A DNA stretch of 64,000 nt from Pseudomonas protegens CHA0 (GCF_000397205.1 NC_021237.1:6703001-6767000); one strand, 5' to 3'; positions 36,048 through 45,507 are shown, counted from the first letter of the stretch. Numbers and translations: made by a program. The notes: generated by a model not told the origin, from the sequence alone.

Positions 36048-37718
36048 TCAGCTGTCCAGTGCCTTGTATTTTTCACGCAGGTGGTTACGGATCCACACCG
36101 CCGACAGGTTCAGGGTGGCGATCACCAGCACCAGCAGCAGCGCGGTGGCGTACACCAGCGGCCGCGCCGCCTCGACGTTGGGGCTCTGGAAGCCGACGTC
36201 GTAGATGTGGAAGCCCAGGTGCATGATCTTCTGGTCCAGGTGCAGGTACGGGTAGTTGCCGTCCAGCGGCAGCGACGGCGCCAGCTTCACCACACCCACC
36301 AGCATCAGCGGCGCCACTTCACCGGCAGCGCGGGCGACCGCGAGGATCATCCCGGTCATCATCGCCGGGCTGGCCATGGGCAGAACGATCTTCCACAGGG
36401 TCTCGGCCTTGGTCGCACCCAGCGCCAGGGAACCTTCGCGCACGGTGCGGGGAATCCGCGCCAGGCCTTCTTCGGTGGCCACGATCACCACCGGCACCGC
36501 CAGCAGCGCCAGGGTCAGGGAAGCCCAGAGCAGGCCCGGGGTGCCGAAGGTCGGCGCCGGCAGGGCTTCGGGGAAGAACAGACGGTCCACGGAGCCGCCC
36601 AGCACGTAGACGAAGAAGCCCAGGCCGAACACACCGTAGACGATGGCCGGAACCCCCGCCAGGTTGTTCACCGCAATGCGGATCACCCGGGTCAGGGTGT
36701 TCTGCTTGGCATATTCACGCAGGTAGACCGCTGCCAGCACGCCGAACGGAGTGACGATCATGGCCATGATCAGGGTCATCATCACGGTGCCGAAAATGGC
36801 CGGGAAAATACCGCCCTCGGTGTTGGCTTCGCGCGGGTCATCGCTGAGGAACTCCCAGACCTTGCTGAAGTAGAAACCGATCTTGGTAAAAGTGCCCATG
36901 GCGTTCGGCTGGTAGGCGTGTACCACCTTGCCCAGGCCGATCTCCACTTCCTTGCCGTTGGCATCACGGGCGGTCAGGCTGTCGCGGTTGAACTGGGCGT
37001 GCAGGTCGCTCAGGCGCGCCTCGATGTCCTGGTAGCGGGCATTGAGTTCGGCGCGCTCGGCATCCATGTCGGCCTGGGCCGCGGCATCCAGCTTGCCGTC
37101 CAGCTCCAGCTTGCGGCCGTGCAGGCGGATGCGTTCCAGGCCGGCGTTGATGGCGCCGATGTCGGATTTCTCCAGGGTCTTGAGCTGGGCGGCCAGCTTG
37201 TTCACCCGGTCGATCCGCGCTTGCAGCTCGGGCCAGGCGGCTTCGCCTTCGGCGATCACCTTGCCGCTTTCCTTGACGTTGACCAGGTAGCCGTAGAAGT
37301 TGCCCCACTCACGGCGCTCGATGGCCATCAGCTCTTTGGGGTAGCTCTGGTTGGTCAGCCACTCGCCGACGATCCAGGTGAAGTCGTTGCCGTTCAGGTC
37401 ACGGTTGCCGACCTTGATCAGCTCGCGGGTCATGAACTCCGGGCCCTGGTCGGGCACCGGCAGGCCGGCACTCTTCAGGCGCGCCCGGGGCACTTCTTCC
37501 TTCTGCACCACTTCACCGATGACCAGGTGGTTGGCCTGGCCCGGAACGTCGTAGTTGGCGTGCACCAGGTCGGCTGGCCAGAAGTGGCCGAGGCCACGCA
37601 CGGCGATCACCGCCAGCAGGCCGATGGTCATGATGACCGCGATGGACACCGCGCCACCGCTGATCCAGACGCCAGGGGCGCCGCTCTTGAACCAGTCTTT
37701 TAGGGAGTTCTGTTTCAC
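36048..37718 (-). CDS. pstA: Phosphate ABC transporter permease PstA
   Basis: One of two inner-membrane channel subunits of the Pst system. The 556-residue protein is longer than the E. coli type: an N-terminal membrane helix (about 20-40), a large extracytoplasmic region with coiled stretches (about 60-280), then the permease domain with six helices and the EAA-like loop GATKAETLWKIVLPMASPAMM. It follows pstC by 15 bases. Confidence 0.95.
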   Translation of the reverse strand: MKQNSLKDWFKSGAPGVWISGGAVSIAVIMTIGLLAVIAVRGLGHFWPADLVHANYDVPGQANHLVIGEVVQKEEVPRARLKSAGLPVPDQGPEFMTRELIKVGNRDLNGNDFTWIVGEWLTNQSYPKELMAIERREWGNFYGYLVNVKESGKVIAEGEAAWPELQARIDRVNKLAAQLKTLEKSDIGAINAGLERIRLHGRKLELDGKLDAAAQADMDAERAELNARYQDIEARLSDLHAQFNRDSLTARDANGKEVEIGLGKVVHAYQPNAMGTFTKIGFYFSKVWEFLSDDPREANTEGGIFPAIFGTVMMTLIMAMIVTPFGVLAAVYLREYAKQNTLTRVIRIAVNNLAGVPAIVYGVFGLGFFVYVLGGSVDRLFFPEALPAPTFGTPGLLWASLTLALLAVPVVIVATEEGLARIPRTVREGSLALGATKAETLWKIVLPMASPAMMTGMILAVARAAGEVAPLMLVGVVKLAPSLPLDGNYPYLHLDQKIMHLGFHIYDVGFQSPNVEAARPLVYATALLLVLVIATLNLSAVWIRNHLREKYKALDS

Positions 37719-37733
37719 AGACTTCTACCTTTC

Positions 37734-40019
37734 TTAAAGCGACGAGTATTTCTTGCGCAGACGCTGACGGATCAGCTCGGCGAGGGTGTTCATGACGAAG
37801 GTGAACAGCAGCAGCACCAGCGCCGAGAGGAACAGCACGCGGTAGTGGCTGCCGCCGACTTCCGATTCGGGCATTTCCACCGCGACGTTGGCGGCCAGGG
37901 TGCGCAGGCCTTCGAACAGGTTCATTTCCATGACCGGGGTGTTGCCGGTGGCCATCAGCACGATCATGGTCTCGCCCACGGCGCGGCCCATGCCGATCAT
38001 CAGCGCCGAGAAGATCCCCGGGCTGGCGGTGAGGATCACCACCCGCGTCATGGTCTGCCACGGCGTAGCGCCCAGGGCCAGGGAGCCCAGGGTCAGACCC
38101 CGCGGCACGCTGAACACGGCGTCTTCGGCGATCGAGTAGATGTTCGGGATCACCGCAAAGCCCATGGCCAGGCCCACTACCAGGGCGTTGCGCTGGTCGT
38201 AGGTAATCCCCAGGTCGTGGGAGATCCACATGCGCATGTCACCGCCGAAGAACCAGTTCTCCATGAACGGGCTCATGTACAGCGAGAGGAAGCCGACGAA
38301 AATGATCACCGGGATCAGGATCGCGCTTTCCCAGCCGTCCGGCACTTTCAGGCGCAGCGACTCGGGCAGGCGGCTCCAGGCGAAACCGGCCACCAGGATG
38401 CCGATCGGCAGCAGGAGCAGCAGGCTGAAGATGCCCGGCAAGTGGCCTTCGACATAGGGCGCGAGGAACAGGCCGGCGAAGAAGCCGAGGATCACCGTCG
38501 GCATCGCTTCCATCAGCTCGATCACCGGCTTGACCTTGCGGCGCATGCCCGGGGCCATGAAGTAGGCGGTGTAGATCGCCGCCGCCACCGCCAATGGCGC
38601 CGCCAGCAGCATGGCGTAGAACGCCGCCTTCAGGGTACCGAAGGTCAGGGGCGAGAGGCTCAGCTTGGGTTCGAAATCGGTGTTGGCCGCGGTGGATTGC
38701 CAGACGTATTTAGGCTCGTCGTAGTTCTCGTACCAGACCTTGCTCCACAGCGCGCTCCAGGACACTTCCGGGTGCGGGTTGTCGAGCACCAGGGGCTGCA
38801 GCTTGCCGCCGGCCTCGACGATTACCCGGTTGGCCCGTGGCGACAGGCCGAACAGGCCCTGGCCGTCTACCACCTGGTCCACCAGCAGGGTGCGGTGGGC
38901 GGTGCTGTGGAACACCCCGAGCTTGCCGGCGGCGTCCAGGGCAACGAAACCCTTGCGACGCTCTTCGGCGGTGATTTCAACAATGGGCGCGGTGCCCATC
39001 TGGAAGGTGCGGATCTGCTTCAGGCGCAGCTCGCCGTCCGGATCGCGGGCCATGAACCACTGGGCCAGGCCGCCCTTGGAGGTCCCGATGATCAGCGAGA
39101 TGCCGCCCACCAGCTGGGTGCTGGCGGTGACTTCGGTATCGGCGTCTTCCAGCAGTTTGTAGCGACCGTTGAGGCTCTTGTCCCGCAGGCTGAAGACGTC
39201 GGCCTGAGCGCGCCCGTTGATCACGTACAGCCACTGCTGGCGCGGGTCGATGTACATGGCCTTGACCGGCTCGGTCATCTGCGGCAGCTCGATGCGGCTC
39301 TGCTCGCTGGTGACCTCGCCGGTCATCATGTTTTCTTCGCGGGTCAGCTTCAGCACTTGCAACTGCGAAGCGGTAGAACCGGCAACGATCAGCGACGAAT
39401 CGGTGGCATTGAGGTTGACGTGCTCCAGCGCACCGCCCTGCTCGTTCAGGGTGATGGGGGTTTCGCCGTAGGGGTACTCGATGGCCGGCGAGATGGTCTT
39501 CTTGCCGTCCGGGTAGCTGACCTTGTAGGTATGACGGAACACCAGGGCCTGGCCGTTGGACAGGCCGACCACCACCAGCGGGTTGCCGGGCTGGTCCTTG
39601 CCGATGGAGGTGACGCTGGCGCCCGCCGGGATCGGCAGGTCGACCTTGCGCAGCTCGGCGCCACTGTCGATGTCGAAGAACAGCGCCTGGCCCTTGTCGG
39701 ATACACGCATGCCAACCTGGTTCTGCTCTTCCAGGGAGAACATCAGCGGCTTGCCGGCGTCCTGCATCCAGGCGGGAGTCAGAGGGTCCTTGGCGGTCAG
39801 CTCGGCACCCTGGAACAGCGGCGCAACGACATAGGCGAGGAAGAAGAAGATCAGGGTGATAGCACCCAGTACCGCGAGGCCGCCGACAAGGACGTACCAA
39901 CGGGTCAGGCGGTCTTTGAGCGCGCGGATGCGGCGCTTGCGTTGCAGTTCAGGCGTATTGAAGTCAATGCGCTTGGGGGGAGAAGTCGTAGTCATGGTGG
40001 AGTTGGCCAGATCATTCAT
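37734..40019 (-). CDS. pstC: Phosphate ABC transporter permease PstC (long form)
   Basis: The partner permease of PstA. The 761-residue product has a membrane helix near 40-65, a large periplasmic beta-rich insertion (about 70-430) and a C-terminal permease domain with the EAA loop LGATPWQTMTRVVILTASPGIFS. The long form is usual in Pseudomonas. ATG 40019 is used; a GTG two codons earlier is possible. A strong Pho box precedes it, so it has its own promoter apart from pstS. Confidence 0.95.
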   Translation of the reverse strand: MNDLANSTMTTTSPPKRIDFNTPELQRKRRIRALKDRLTRWYVLVGGLAVLGAITLIFFFLAYVVAPLFQGAELTAKDPLTPAWMQDAGKPLMFSLEEQNQVGMRVSDKGQALFFDIDSGAELRKVDLPIPAGASVTSIGKDQPGNPLVVVGLSNGQALVFRHTYKVSYPDGKKTISPAIEYPYGETPITLNEQGGALEHVNLNATDSSLIVAGSTASQLQVLKLTREENMMTGEVTSEQSRIELPQMTEPVKAMYIDPRQQWLYVINGRAQADVFSLRDKSLNGRYKLLEDADTEVTASTQLVGGISLIIGTSKGGLAQWFMARDPDGELRLKQIRTFQMGTAPIVEITAEERRKGFVALDAAGKLGVFHSTAHRTLLVDQVVDGQGLFGLSPRANRVIVEAGGKLQPLVLDNPHPEVSWSALWSKVWYENYDEPKYVWQSTAANTDFEPKLSLSPLTFGTLKAAFYAMLLAAPLAVAAAIYTAYFMAPGMRRKVKPVIELMEAMPTVILGFFAGLFLAPYVEGHLPGIFSLLLLLPIGILVAGFAWSRLPESLRLKVPDGWESAILIPVIIFVGFLSLYMSPFMENWFFGGDMRMWISHDLGITYDQRNALVVGLAMGFAVIPNIYSIAEDAVFSVPRGLTLGSLALGATPWQTMTRVVILTASPGIFSALMIGMGRAVGETMIVLMATGNTPVMEMNLFEGLRTLAANVAVEMPESEVGGSHYRVLFLSALVLLLFTFVMNTLAELIRQRLRKKYSSL

Positions 40020-40041
40020 GCGCACACCCTAGCGATCCTGT

Positions 40042-40059
40042 ATGACAGAAAGATGACAA
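40042..40059 (-). promoter_or_regulatory. Pho box upstream of pstC
   Basis: On the minus strand TTGTCAT-CTTT-CTGTCAT matches the PhoB consensus at 13 of 14 half-site bases. It lies 23 bases before the pstC start and implies PhoB-driven transcription of pstCAB-phoU independent of pstS. Confidence 0.85.
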
Positions 40060-40118
40060 TGCAGTGACGCAACAAATCCGCCGCATGGCAGGGCCGGCAG
40101 CGGACAGAAAATGAGGTT

Positions 40119-40214
40119 GCAGGAGCCGGCAGGCCGACGAACCAGCCTTGAGCCTGGGTCGCCATTTCGGGCGCTTTGCCTGGCAAGCGGAACGCCGCCC
40201 GGCCAGCTCCTACG
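40119..40214. repeat. Degenerate REP doublet between pstS and pstC
   Basis: A diverged REP half (AGGAGCCGGCAGGCCGACGA) and an opposing half ending GGCCAGCTCCTACG flank a 50-base spacer in the pstS-pstC gap. Confidence 0.65.
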
Positions 40215-40224
40215 AAAACGAGAG

Positions 40225-40243
40225 GGTCCGGGGAGCCCGGACC
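40225..40243 (-). terminator. Hairpin after pstS, likely terminator
   Basis: Perfect 8-bp stem GGTCCGGG/CCCGGACC with a three-base loop, 12 bases after the pstS stop. The T tract on the minus strand is poor, so termination may be partial. Confidence 0.55.
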
Positions 40244-40255
40244 TTCGGAGGCGGC

Positions 40256-41239
40256 TTATGCGCCTTCTTTCAGGCCCAGGTCAGCCAGTGCCTTGGCGGC
40301 CACCTTGGCTGGCAGTGGGATGTAGCCGTCTTTGACGACCACTTCCTGGCCTTGTTTGGACAGGACCAGTTTCACGAACTCGGCTTCCAGCGGGGCCAGA
40401 GGCTTGTTCGGGGCCTTGTTGACGTAGACGTAGAGGAAGCGCGACAGCGGGTACTTGCCGTTCAGGGCGTTTTCTTCGGTGTCTTCGATGAAGTCGGTGC
40501 TGCCTTTCTTGGCCAGGGCCACGGTCTTCACGCTGGCGGTCTTGTAGCCGATGCCCGAGTAGCCGATGCCGTTCAGCGAGGAGCTGATGGACTGCACCAC
40601 CGACGCCGAACCAGGCTGTTCGTTGACGTTAGGCTTGTAGTCGCCTTTGCACAGGGCTTCTTCCTTGAAGTAGCCGTAGGTGCCGGATACCGAGTTGCGA
40701 CCGAACAGCTGAACCGGCTTGTTGGCCAGGTCGCCCTTCACGCCCAGGTCGCCCCAGGTCTTCACTTCTTCCTTGGCGCCGCACAGACGAGTCGAGGAGA
40801 AGATCGCATCGACCTGTTCCATGGTCAGGTGCTGGATCGGGTTGTCCTTGTGCACGAACACGGCCAGGGCGTCCACGGCCACCGGGATAGCGGTTGGCTT
40901 GTAGCCGTACTTCTGCTCGAAGGCCGCCAGTTCGGTGTCCTTCATCTTGCGGCTCATCGGGCCCAGGTTGGAGGTGCCTTCGGTCAGCGCGGGTGGCGCG
41001 GTGGCGGAGCCGGCGGCCTGAATCTGAATGTTGACGTTCGGGTATTCCTTTTTGTAGTTCTCGGCCCACAGGGTCATCAGGTTCGCCAAGGTATCGGAAC
41101 CGACGCTGGACAGGTTGCCCGACACACCAGTGGTCTTGGTGTAGCTCGGGATAGCAGGGTCAACAGCGGCAACCGCGTGGGCAGTCGCAACGCCAGCGGC
41201 GACAAAGGTCATTGCCGCCATCAAACGCTTCAGTTTCAT
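40256..41239 (-). CDS. pstS: Periplasmic phosphate-binding protein PstS
   Basis: PstS captures phosphate in the periplasm for the Pst transporter. The 327-residue protein has a signal peptide ([18 protein letters not shown]) and phosphate-contact segments including [17 protein letters not shown] and [12 protein letters not shown], and the [15 protein letters not shown] loop. A Pho box lies 79 bases upstream. The gap to pstC holds a hairpin, a degenerate REP and a second Pho box. Confidence 0.97.
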   Translation of the reverse strand: MKLKRLMAAMTFVAAGVATAHAVAAVDPAIPSYTKTTGVSGNLSSVGSDTLANLMTLWAENYKKEYPNVNIQIQAAGSATAPPALTEGTSNLGPMSRKMKDTELAAFEQKYGYKPTAIPVAVDALAVFVHKDNPIQHLTMEQVDAIFSSTRLCGAKEEVKTWGDLGVKGDLANKPVQLFGRNSVSGTYGYFKEEALCKGDYKPNVNEQPGSASVVQSISSSLNGIGYSGIGYKTASVKTVALAKKGSTDFIEDTEENALNGKYPLSRFLYVYVNKAPNKPLAPLEAEFVKLVLSKQGQEVVVKDGYIPLPAKVAAKALADLGLKEGA

Positions 41240-41317
41240 GCCTTACTCCTAGCAGATAGGGTGTGTTAAGTCGGGGCCAAGTATCTGTAGGCCGTGTGAA
41301 CACTCTATGTCCGGAAT

Positions 41318-41335
41318 ATGACAATTAGATGAAAG
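41318..41335 (-). promoter_or_regulatory. Pho box upstream of pstS
   Basis: On the minus strand CTTTCAT-CTAA-TTGTCAT matches CTGTCAT-N4-CTGTCAT with two mismatches. It abuts a hairpin that probably ends the upstream transporter transcript. Confidence 0.8.
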
Positions 41336-41362
41336 GCCAGCATTCCTCAACGGAAGCTGGCC
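41335..41362 (-). terminator. Terminator between the MHS transporter gene and pstS
   Basis: GGCCAGC (41335-41341) pairs with GCTGGCC (41356-41362), with an inner TTCC/GGAA stem. Short T runs flank both sides, so it may act in either direction. It isolates the pstS promoter from the transporter transcript. Confidence 0.6.
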
Positions 41363-41378
41363 TTTGCTTATTGTGTCG

Positions 41379-41400
41379 GTAGGAGCCGGTTGGCCGGCGA
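41379..41400. repeat. Single REP half-site
   Basis: GTAGGAGCCGGTTGGCCGGCGA, a lone REP half just downstream of the MHS transporter gene. Confidence 0.7.
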
Positions 41401-41426
41401 ACCCATCTAAATGGGCATCAAGCCTG

Positions 41427-42725
41427 TCAGCGGCCCTTCTTCCACAGGTACAGCCCCACCAGCAGGCCGATGCCGCAAATGATTGCCACATAGTAGGCCG
41501 GGCCCATCGGGCTCTCCTTGAGCAGCCAGGTCACCACCATCGGCGTCAGGCCACCGAAGATCGCGTAGGCCAAGTTGTAGGAAAACGACAGGCCGCTGAA
41601 GCGCACCGCTGCCGGGAACGCCTTGACCATTACATAAGGCACCGCGCCGATGGTGCCGACGAACAGGCCGGTCAGGGCATACAGCGGGAACAGCCACTGC
41701 GGGTTGTCCAGCAGGCCGTGATAGAAGGTCCAGGAGGTGGCCAGCAACAAGGCGCTGCCGAAGACGAAGACCTTGCCGGCACCGAAACGGTCCGCCAGGG
41801 CTCCGGAGGCGACGCAACCCAGACTCAGGAACACGATCGCCAGGCTGTTGGCTTCCAAGGCAGTGATGGCCGGGAATTTATAGACGGTCTGCAGCACCGT
41901 AGGAGTCATCAGGATCACCACGATGATCCCGGCGGACAGCAGCCAGGTCAGCAGCATGGAAATGACGATGGCGCCACGGTGGTCGCGCAGCACCGCCCGC
42001 AGCGGCAGCTCTTCGGCCAGGGCCTTGCGCAGTTGCAGTTCGGCGAACACCGGGGTTTCGTGGAGCAGGCGGCGCAGGTACACCGAGAACAGACCGAACA
42101 CCCCGCCCAGCAGGAACGGAATACGCCAGGCGTAGTCCGCCACTTCCACCGGGGTATAGATGCTGTTGATCGCGGTGGCCACCAGCGAGCCCAGGAGAAT
42201 CCCGGCGGTCAGGCCCGAGGTCAGGGTGCCGCAGGCATAGCCGATATGCCGCTGGGGCACGTGTTCGGAAACGAATACCCAGGCGCCGGGCACTTCACCG
42301 CCGATGGCCGCGCCCTGGATCACCCGCATCAACAGCAACAGGATCGGCGCCCACAGGCCGATCTGCGCGTAGGTCGGCAGCAGGCCCATGATCAGAGTCG
42401 GCACCGCCATCATGAAGATGCTCAGGGTGAACATCTTCTTGCGCCCCAGCAGGTCGCCGAAGTGGGCCATGACAATCCCGCCCAGGGGCCGCGCCAGGTA
42501 ACCGGCGGCGAAGATGCCAAAAGTCTGCATCAGGCGCAGCCACTCAGGCATGTCCGCCGGGAAGAACAGCTTGCCGACCACGGTGGCGAAGAACACGAAG
42601 ATGATGAAGTCGTAGAACTCCAGCGCACCGCCCAAGGCAGACAGCGACAGGGTCTTGTAGTCACTTCGGGTCAAGGGACGGGCGGGCTGCGCTGGCTGCG
42701 CGGCGCTCGAGGGCACAGTGGTCAT
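41427..42725 (-). CDS. MFS transporter, metabolite:H+ symporter (MHS) family
   Basis: The 432-residue protein from ATG 42725 has 12 predicted membrane helices. Diagnostic MHS elements are GYLARPLGGIVMAHFGDLLGRKK after helix 2 and LRRLLHETPVFAE after helix 6, as in citrate, proline/betaine and alpha-ketoglutarate symporters. The substrate cannot be told from sequence; organic acid is most likely. It matches the PA5370 position beside the pst genes. Confidence 0.88.
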   Translation of the reverse strand: MTTVPSSAAQPAQPARPLTRSDYKTLSLSALGGALEFYDFIIFVFFATVVGKLFFPADMPEWLRLMQTFGIFAAGYLARPLGGIVMAHFGDLLGRKKMFTLSIFMMAVPTLIMGLLPTYAQIGLWAPILLLLMRVIQGAAIGGEVPGAWVFVSEHVPQRHIGYACGTLTSGLTAGILLGSLVATAINSIYTPVEVADYAWRIPFLLGGVFGLFSVYLRRLLHETPVFAELQLRKALAEELPLRAVLRDHRGAIVISMLLTWLLSAGIIVVILMTPTVLQTVYKFPAITALEANSLAIVFLSLGCVASGALADRFGAGKVFVFGSALLLATSWTFYHGLLDNPQWLFPLYALTGLFVGTIGAVPYVMVKAFPAAVRFSGLSFSYNLAYAIFGGLTPMVVTWLLKESPMGPAYYVAIICGIGLLVGLYLWKKGR

Positions 42726-43119
42726 GGCAAGGGCTTCTCTTATTAGTCGGTTCTGGAAGCCGCAACAGCGCTGGTTGGGGCCTGGCAGGTTCGGCACGAT
42801 AGCAAATTGTTCGAATGCGTACACAGCGGCGCACAAATGACTCACAAATTTGCGAACTGGACGGGTCGTCGCGGAGTCTATCGACCGATATACTCGCAGA
42901 CCTCGAAGCGCAAAGCCGCTTCTGGCAAGGGTTGCTGTGCGAAAACGCTGCTGCGCGCCCCTGGCCCTGGCCAGCGCCAGTCGATTTCGCAGAGTTTCCC
43001 TTTAGCACGCCTTAGAAAGAACGTGACGAACGTAGTATGTTCGGGCTGAATCGTTTTTCCTGAAGACGGCTATTCACCTGAAGTACCCATGAAGCGTCAC
43101 GGGTCAGAGGCCCCCCGGC
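42726..43119. other. 394-base region between divergent genes
   Basis: Promoter-bearing gap between the MHS transporter (leftward) and thioesterase (rightward). It contains one doubtful small reading frame (42815-43015). A 5-bp inverted pair CGAAC/GTTCG near 43030-43047 was seen. No REP or RNA gene. Confidence 0.5.
42815..43015 (+). CDS. Possible small protein (66 aa), doubtful
   Basis: ATG-initiated frame without a recognisable ribosome-binding site. The product is Trp/Pro-rich at its end (ARPWPWPAPVDFAEFPF) and has SRFWQGLL in the middle. No family recognised. Listed because it fills an otherwise empty interval; it may be chance. Confidence 0.3.
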   Translation: MRTQRRTNDSQICELDGSSRSLSTDILADLEAQSRFWQGLLCENAAARPWPWPAPVDFAEFPFSTP

Positions 43120-43524
43120 ATGATAGAACTCGAACAAGAAGATCCAATCCCGCAAGGCGACCTGGCCTTGCAAATCACCGCACTGCCCCGTGAAACCAAC
43201 GGCTTTGGCGATATTTTCGGCGGCTGGCTGGTCGCGCAGATGGACCTGGCGGGCACCGCCATGGCCAGCCGCGTGGCCGGTGGCCGGGTGGCCACGGTGG
43301 CCATCGACCGCATGGCGTTCCTGGTGCCGGTGGCGGTGGGCGCGCAGCTGTCCTTCTATACCCAGACCCTGGAGATCGGCCGCAGCTCGATCCAGATGAT
43401 GGTGGAAGTGTGGAGCGACGATCCCCTGTCCAGCGAATGGCGCAAGGTCACCGAGGCGGTGTTCGTATTCGTCGCCATCGATGGCAGTGGCCGCACCCGC
43501 TCGGTTCCGCCGCGCGCGCGCTAA
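43120..43524 (+). CDS. Acyl-CoA thioesterase (YciA-like hotdog)
   Basis: Hydrolyses acyl-CoA thioesters. The 134-residue protein has the hotdog-fold signature NGFGDIFGGWLVAQMDLAGTAMASR (about 27-50), with the helix-start Asp that polarises water, and VATVAIDRMAFLVPVAVG. It corresponds to the YciA/acyl-CoA thioesterase family; chain-length preference is not evident. The mutarotase gene follows 58 bases on. Confidence 0.88.
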   Translation: MIELEQEDPIPQGDLALQITALPRETNGFGDIFGGWLVAQMDLAGTAMASRVAGGRVATVAIDRMAFLVPVAVGAQLSFYTQTLEIGRSSIQMMVEVWSDDPLSSEWRKVTEAVFVFVAIDGSGRTRSVPPRAR

Positions 43525-43582
43525 ACCTGATGACCGTTCTGCGGTCCATAGCAGCCCACACCTTGCGAACGAGAACAGCAGC

Positions 43583-44482
43583 ATGCCTACGCCCCAGGTC
43601 GAAACGGTAAAACTGGATGAACTGAACTGCTGGCGCATCCGCCACGGTGACGCCGAACTGCTGGTGGCCCAGCAGGGCGCGCACATCCTCAGTTATCAAG
43701 TGGCCGGGCAACAGCCGCTGATCTGGCTCAACGACGAGGCCGTGTTCAAGCGCGGCAAGAGCATCCGCGCCGGGGTGCCGGTGTGCTGGCCCTGGTTCGG
43801 CAACTTTGCCCGCAACCCGCAGGCGGTGCAGGCCATGCGCCAAGGCACTGACCCGGCGCCGGCCCACGGCCTGGTGCGGGCCACCGACTGGGAACTGCTG
43901 GGCATCGAAAGCCAGGGTGACAGCCTGCTGGTGGAGCTGCGCCTGCCCTGCCCCGCGGGTGGTTTTCCCGGCTGGCCCCATCAAGTGGAACCGCGCCTGA
44001 GCATCCGCCTCGACCAGCAACTGCACATCAGCCTCAGCAGCCACAACCTGGGCACTGAAAGCGTGAGCATCAGCCAGGCGCTGCACAGCTACTTCGCGGT
44101 CAGCGATGTGCGCCAGGTGCAGGTCGAAGGCGTGGACGGGCTGAGCTACATCGAAACCCTGGAAGACTGGAAGACCAAGGTCCAGAGCGGCAGCCTGCAC
44201 TTTACCGGCGAGACCGACCGCATCTACCTGAACGCCCCGGCGCAGCTGGAGATCGTCGATCCGGACTGGCAACGACGGATCCGCCTGCGCAGCGAAGGCT
44301 CGCGCACCGCGGTGATCTGGAACCCCTGGATCGACCGCGCCGCCCAATTCAGCGACATGGCCGACGACGGCTGGCAGCGCATGCTGTGCATCGAGACCGC
44401 CAACGTGATGGACGACATCGTCACCCTGGCCCCGGGCGCCAGCCACACCCTGAGCGTCAGCATCAGCGCCGCCCCGCTCTGA
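43583..44482 (+). CDS. D-hexose-6-phosphate mutarotase (YeaD-like)
   Basis: Interconverts anomers of hexose 6-phosphates. From ATG 43583 (MPTPQVETVKLDEL) the protein has 299 residues. Family features include GAHILSYQVAGQQPLIWLND, the GVPVCWPWFGN substrate loop, DPAPAHGLVRATDW with the catalytic-type His, and TDRIYLNAP. A REP doublet follows. Confidence 0.93.
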   Translation: MPTPQVETVKLDELNCWRIRHGDAELLVAQQGAHILSYQVAGQQPLIWLNDEAVFKRGKSIRAGVPVCWPWFGNFARNPQAVQAMRQGTDPAPAHGLVRATDWELLGIESQGDSLLVELRLPCPAGGFPGWPHQVEPRLSIRLDQQLHISLSSHNLGTESVSISQALHSYFAVSDVRQVQVEGVDGLSYIETLEDWKTKVQSGSLHFTGETDRIYLNAPAQLEIVDPDWQRRIRLRSEGSRTAVIWNPWIDRAAQFSDMADDGWQRMLCIETANVMDDIVTLAPGASHTLSVSISAAPL

Positions 44483-44496
44483 CCCCCACCTGCCCC

Positions 44497-44560
44497 GTAG
44501 GAGCTGGCTTGCCAGCGAAGAGGCCCTCAAGACCGCGTTCGCCGGCAAGCCGGCTCCTAC
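44497..44560. repeat. REP doublet
   Basis: GTAGGAGCTGGCTTGCCAGC and inverted GGCAAGCCGGCTCCTAC with a short spacer, between convergent mutarotase and DUF3299 genes. Confidence 0.92.
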
Positions 44561-44587
44561 CGTTCAGCGGCGTTCAAATGCGCCGCT

Positions 44588-45124
44588 TCAGAGATCCGAT
44601 TCCTTGACCACCCGCACCTTCGCCGCATCCAGGGCGTAGGCGGCATCGGCCAGGTCGTTGCTGACTTTCTCGATCTTCAGGGTGCCGGTCACCCACAGCG
44701 GCGTGTAGATGTCGTCCAGCTTCAAGCCCTTGGGAAAACGCACCAGCACCAGCTGGTTGGGCGGCGGTGGCGGCACGTGGATGCAGGCGCCCGGGTACGG
44801 CACCAGGAAGAACAGCGTGCTGCGCCCCTTGGCATCGGCTTCCAGCGGCACCGGATAACCGCCGATGCGGATCTGCTTGTCATTCATGGCCGGCACGGTC
44901 TTGGTGGAATACATCACCGCCGGCAACCCCTTGCTCTGCTTCAGGCCGCCCTTTTCGGTGAAGGTGCCATTGGCTTCCGGGGAGTTGTGGTCGATTTCCG
45001 GCATCTGCTCCAGGGCCTTCTGGTCCGACTTGGGCATCAGCTCCAGCCAATCGGTTTCCGGCAGTTCGCCAGCCTGGGCCAGGCCGCAGCCCAGCAGAAC
45101 AAAGGTCAATAGAAGACGGCGCAT
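44588..45124 (-). CDS. DUF3299-domain exported protein
   Basis: The 178-residue protein has a short signal peptide (LLLTFVLLGCGLAQAGE). The body contains the DUF3299 pattern RIGGYPVPLEADAKGRSTLFFLVPYPGACIHVPPPPPNQLV, which resembles a small OB-like periplasmic domain. A lipobox is not clear, though Cys13 is near the cleavage site. Function unknown; such proteins are often next to lipoprotein-export genes, which are not seen here. Confidence 0.85.
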   Translation of the reverse strand: MRRLLLTFVLLGCGLAQAGELPETDWLELMPKSDQKALEQMPEIDHNSPEANGTFTEKGGLKQSKGLPAVMYSTKTVPAMNDKQIRIGGYPVPLEADAKGRSTLFFLVPYPGACIHVPPPPPNQLVLVRFPKGLKLDDIYTPLWVTGTLKIEKVSNDLADAAYALDAAKVRVVKESDL

Positions 45125-45212
45125 GTGAGGGTGGCTCGGTCAAAAGGGAAGGACGGGAAAACCCGGGCATTCTAGTGCCCAGACCGTCAGATGCGTTGAA
45201 GTTTCAGATGAA

Positions 45213-45251
45213 GAAAAAGGCTCCCCTCCGCGCGGACGGCAGAGGGGGCTT
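45213..45251 (-). terminator. Terminator after the GlsB-family gene
   Basis: Minus-strand GC-rich stem of about ten pairs (AAGCCCCCTC with GAGGGGAGCCTT, one bulge) followed by a T-rich run; it starts 11 bases after the stop. Confidence 0.65.
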
Positions 45252-45261
45252 GTAGCGTGGT

Positions 45262-45507
45262 TCAGCTCTTCTTGACGAAGCCGTAGATCACCAGCAGGAC
45301 GATCGCGCCCACCAGCGCACCGATGAAACCGGCGCCCTGGCCAGCCTGGTAGATACCCAGCGCCTGGCCGCCATAAGTGGCCGCCAGCGAACCGCCGATA
45401 CCCAGCAGGATGGTCATGATCCAGCCCATGCTGTCGTCGCCCGGTTTGAGGAAGCGCGCCAGCAGACCAACGATCAAGCCGATGAAAATGGTTCCAATAA
45501 TGCCCAT
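45262..45507 (-). CDS. GlsB/YeaQ/YmgE-family membrane protein
   Basis: An 81-residue protein from ATG 45507 with three membrane helices and the family pattern GTIFIGLIVGLLARFLKPGDDSMGWIMTILLGIGGSLA. Members are stress-associated small membrane proteins. A start at 45561 would add 18 polar residues without a ribosome-binding site. Confidence 0.93.
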   Translation of the reverse strand: MGIIGTIFIGLIVGLLARFLKPGDDSMGWIMTILLGIGGSLAATYGGQALGIYQAGQGAGFIGALVGAIVLLVIYGFVKKS

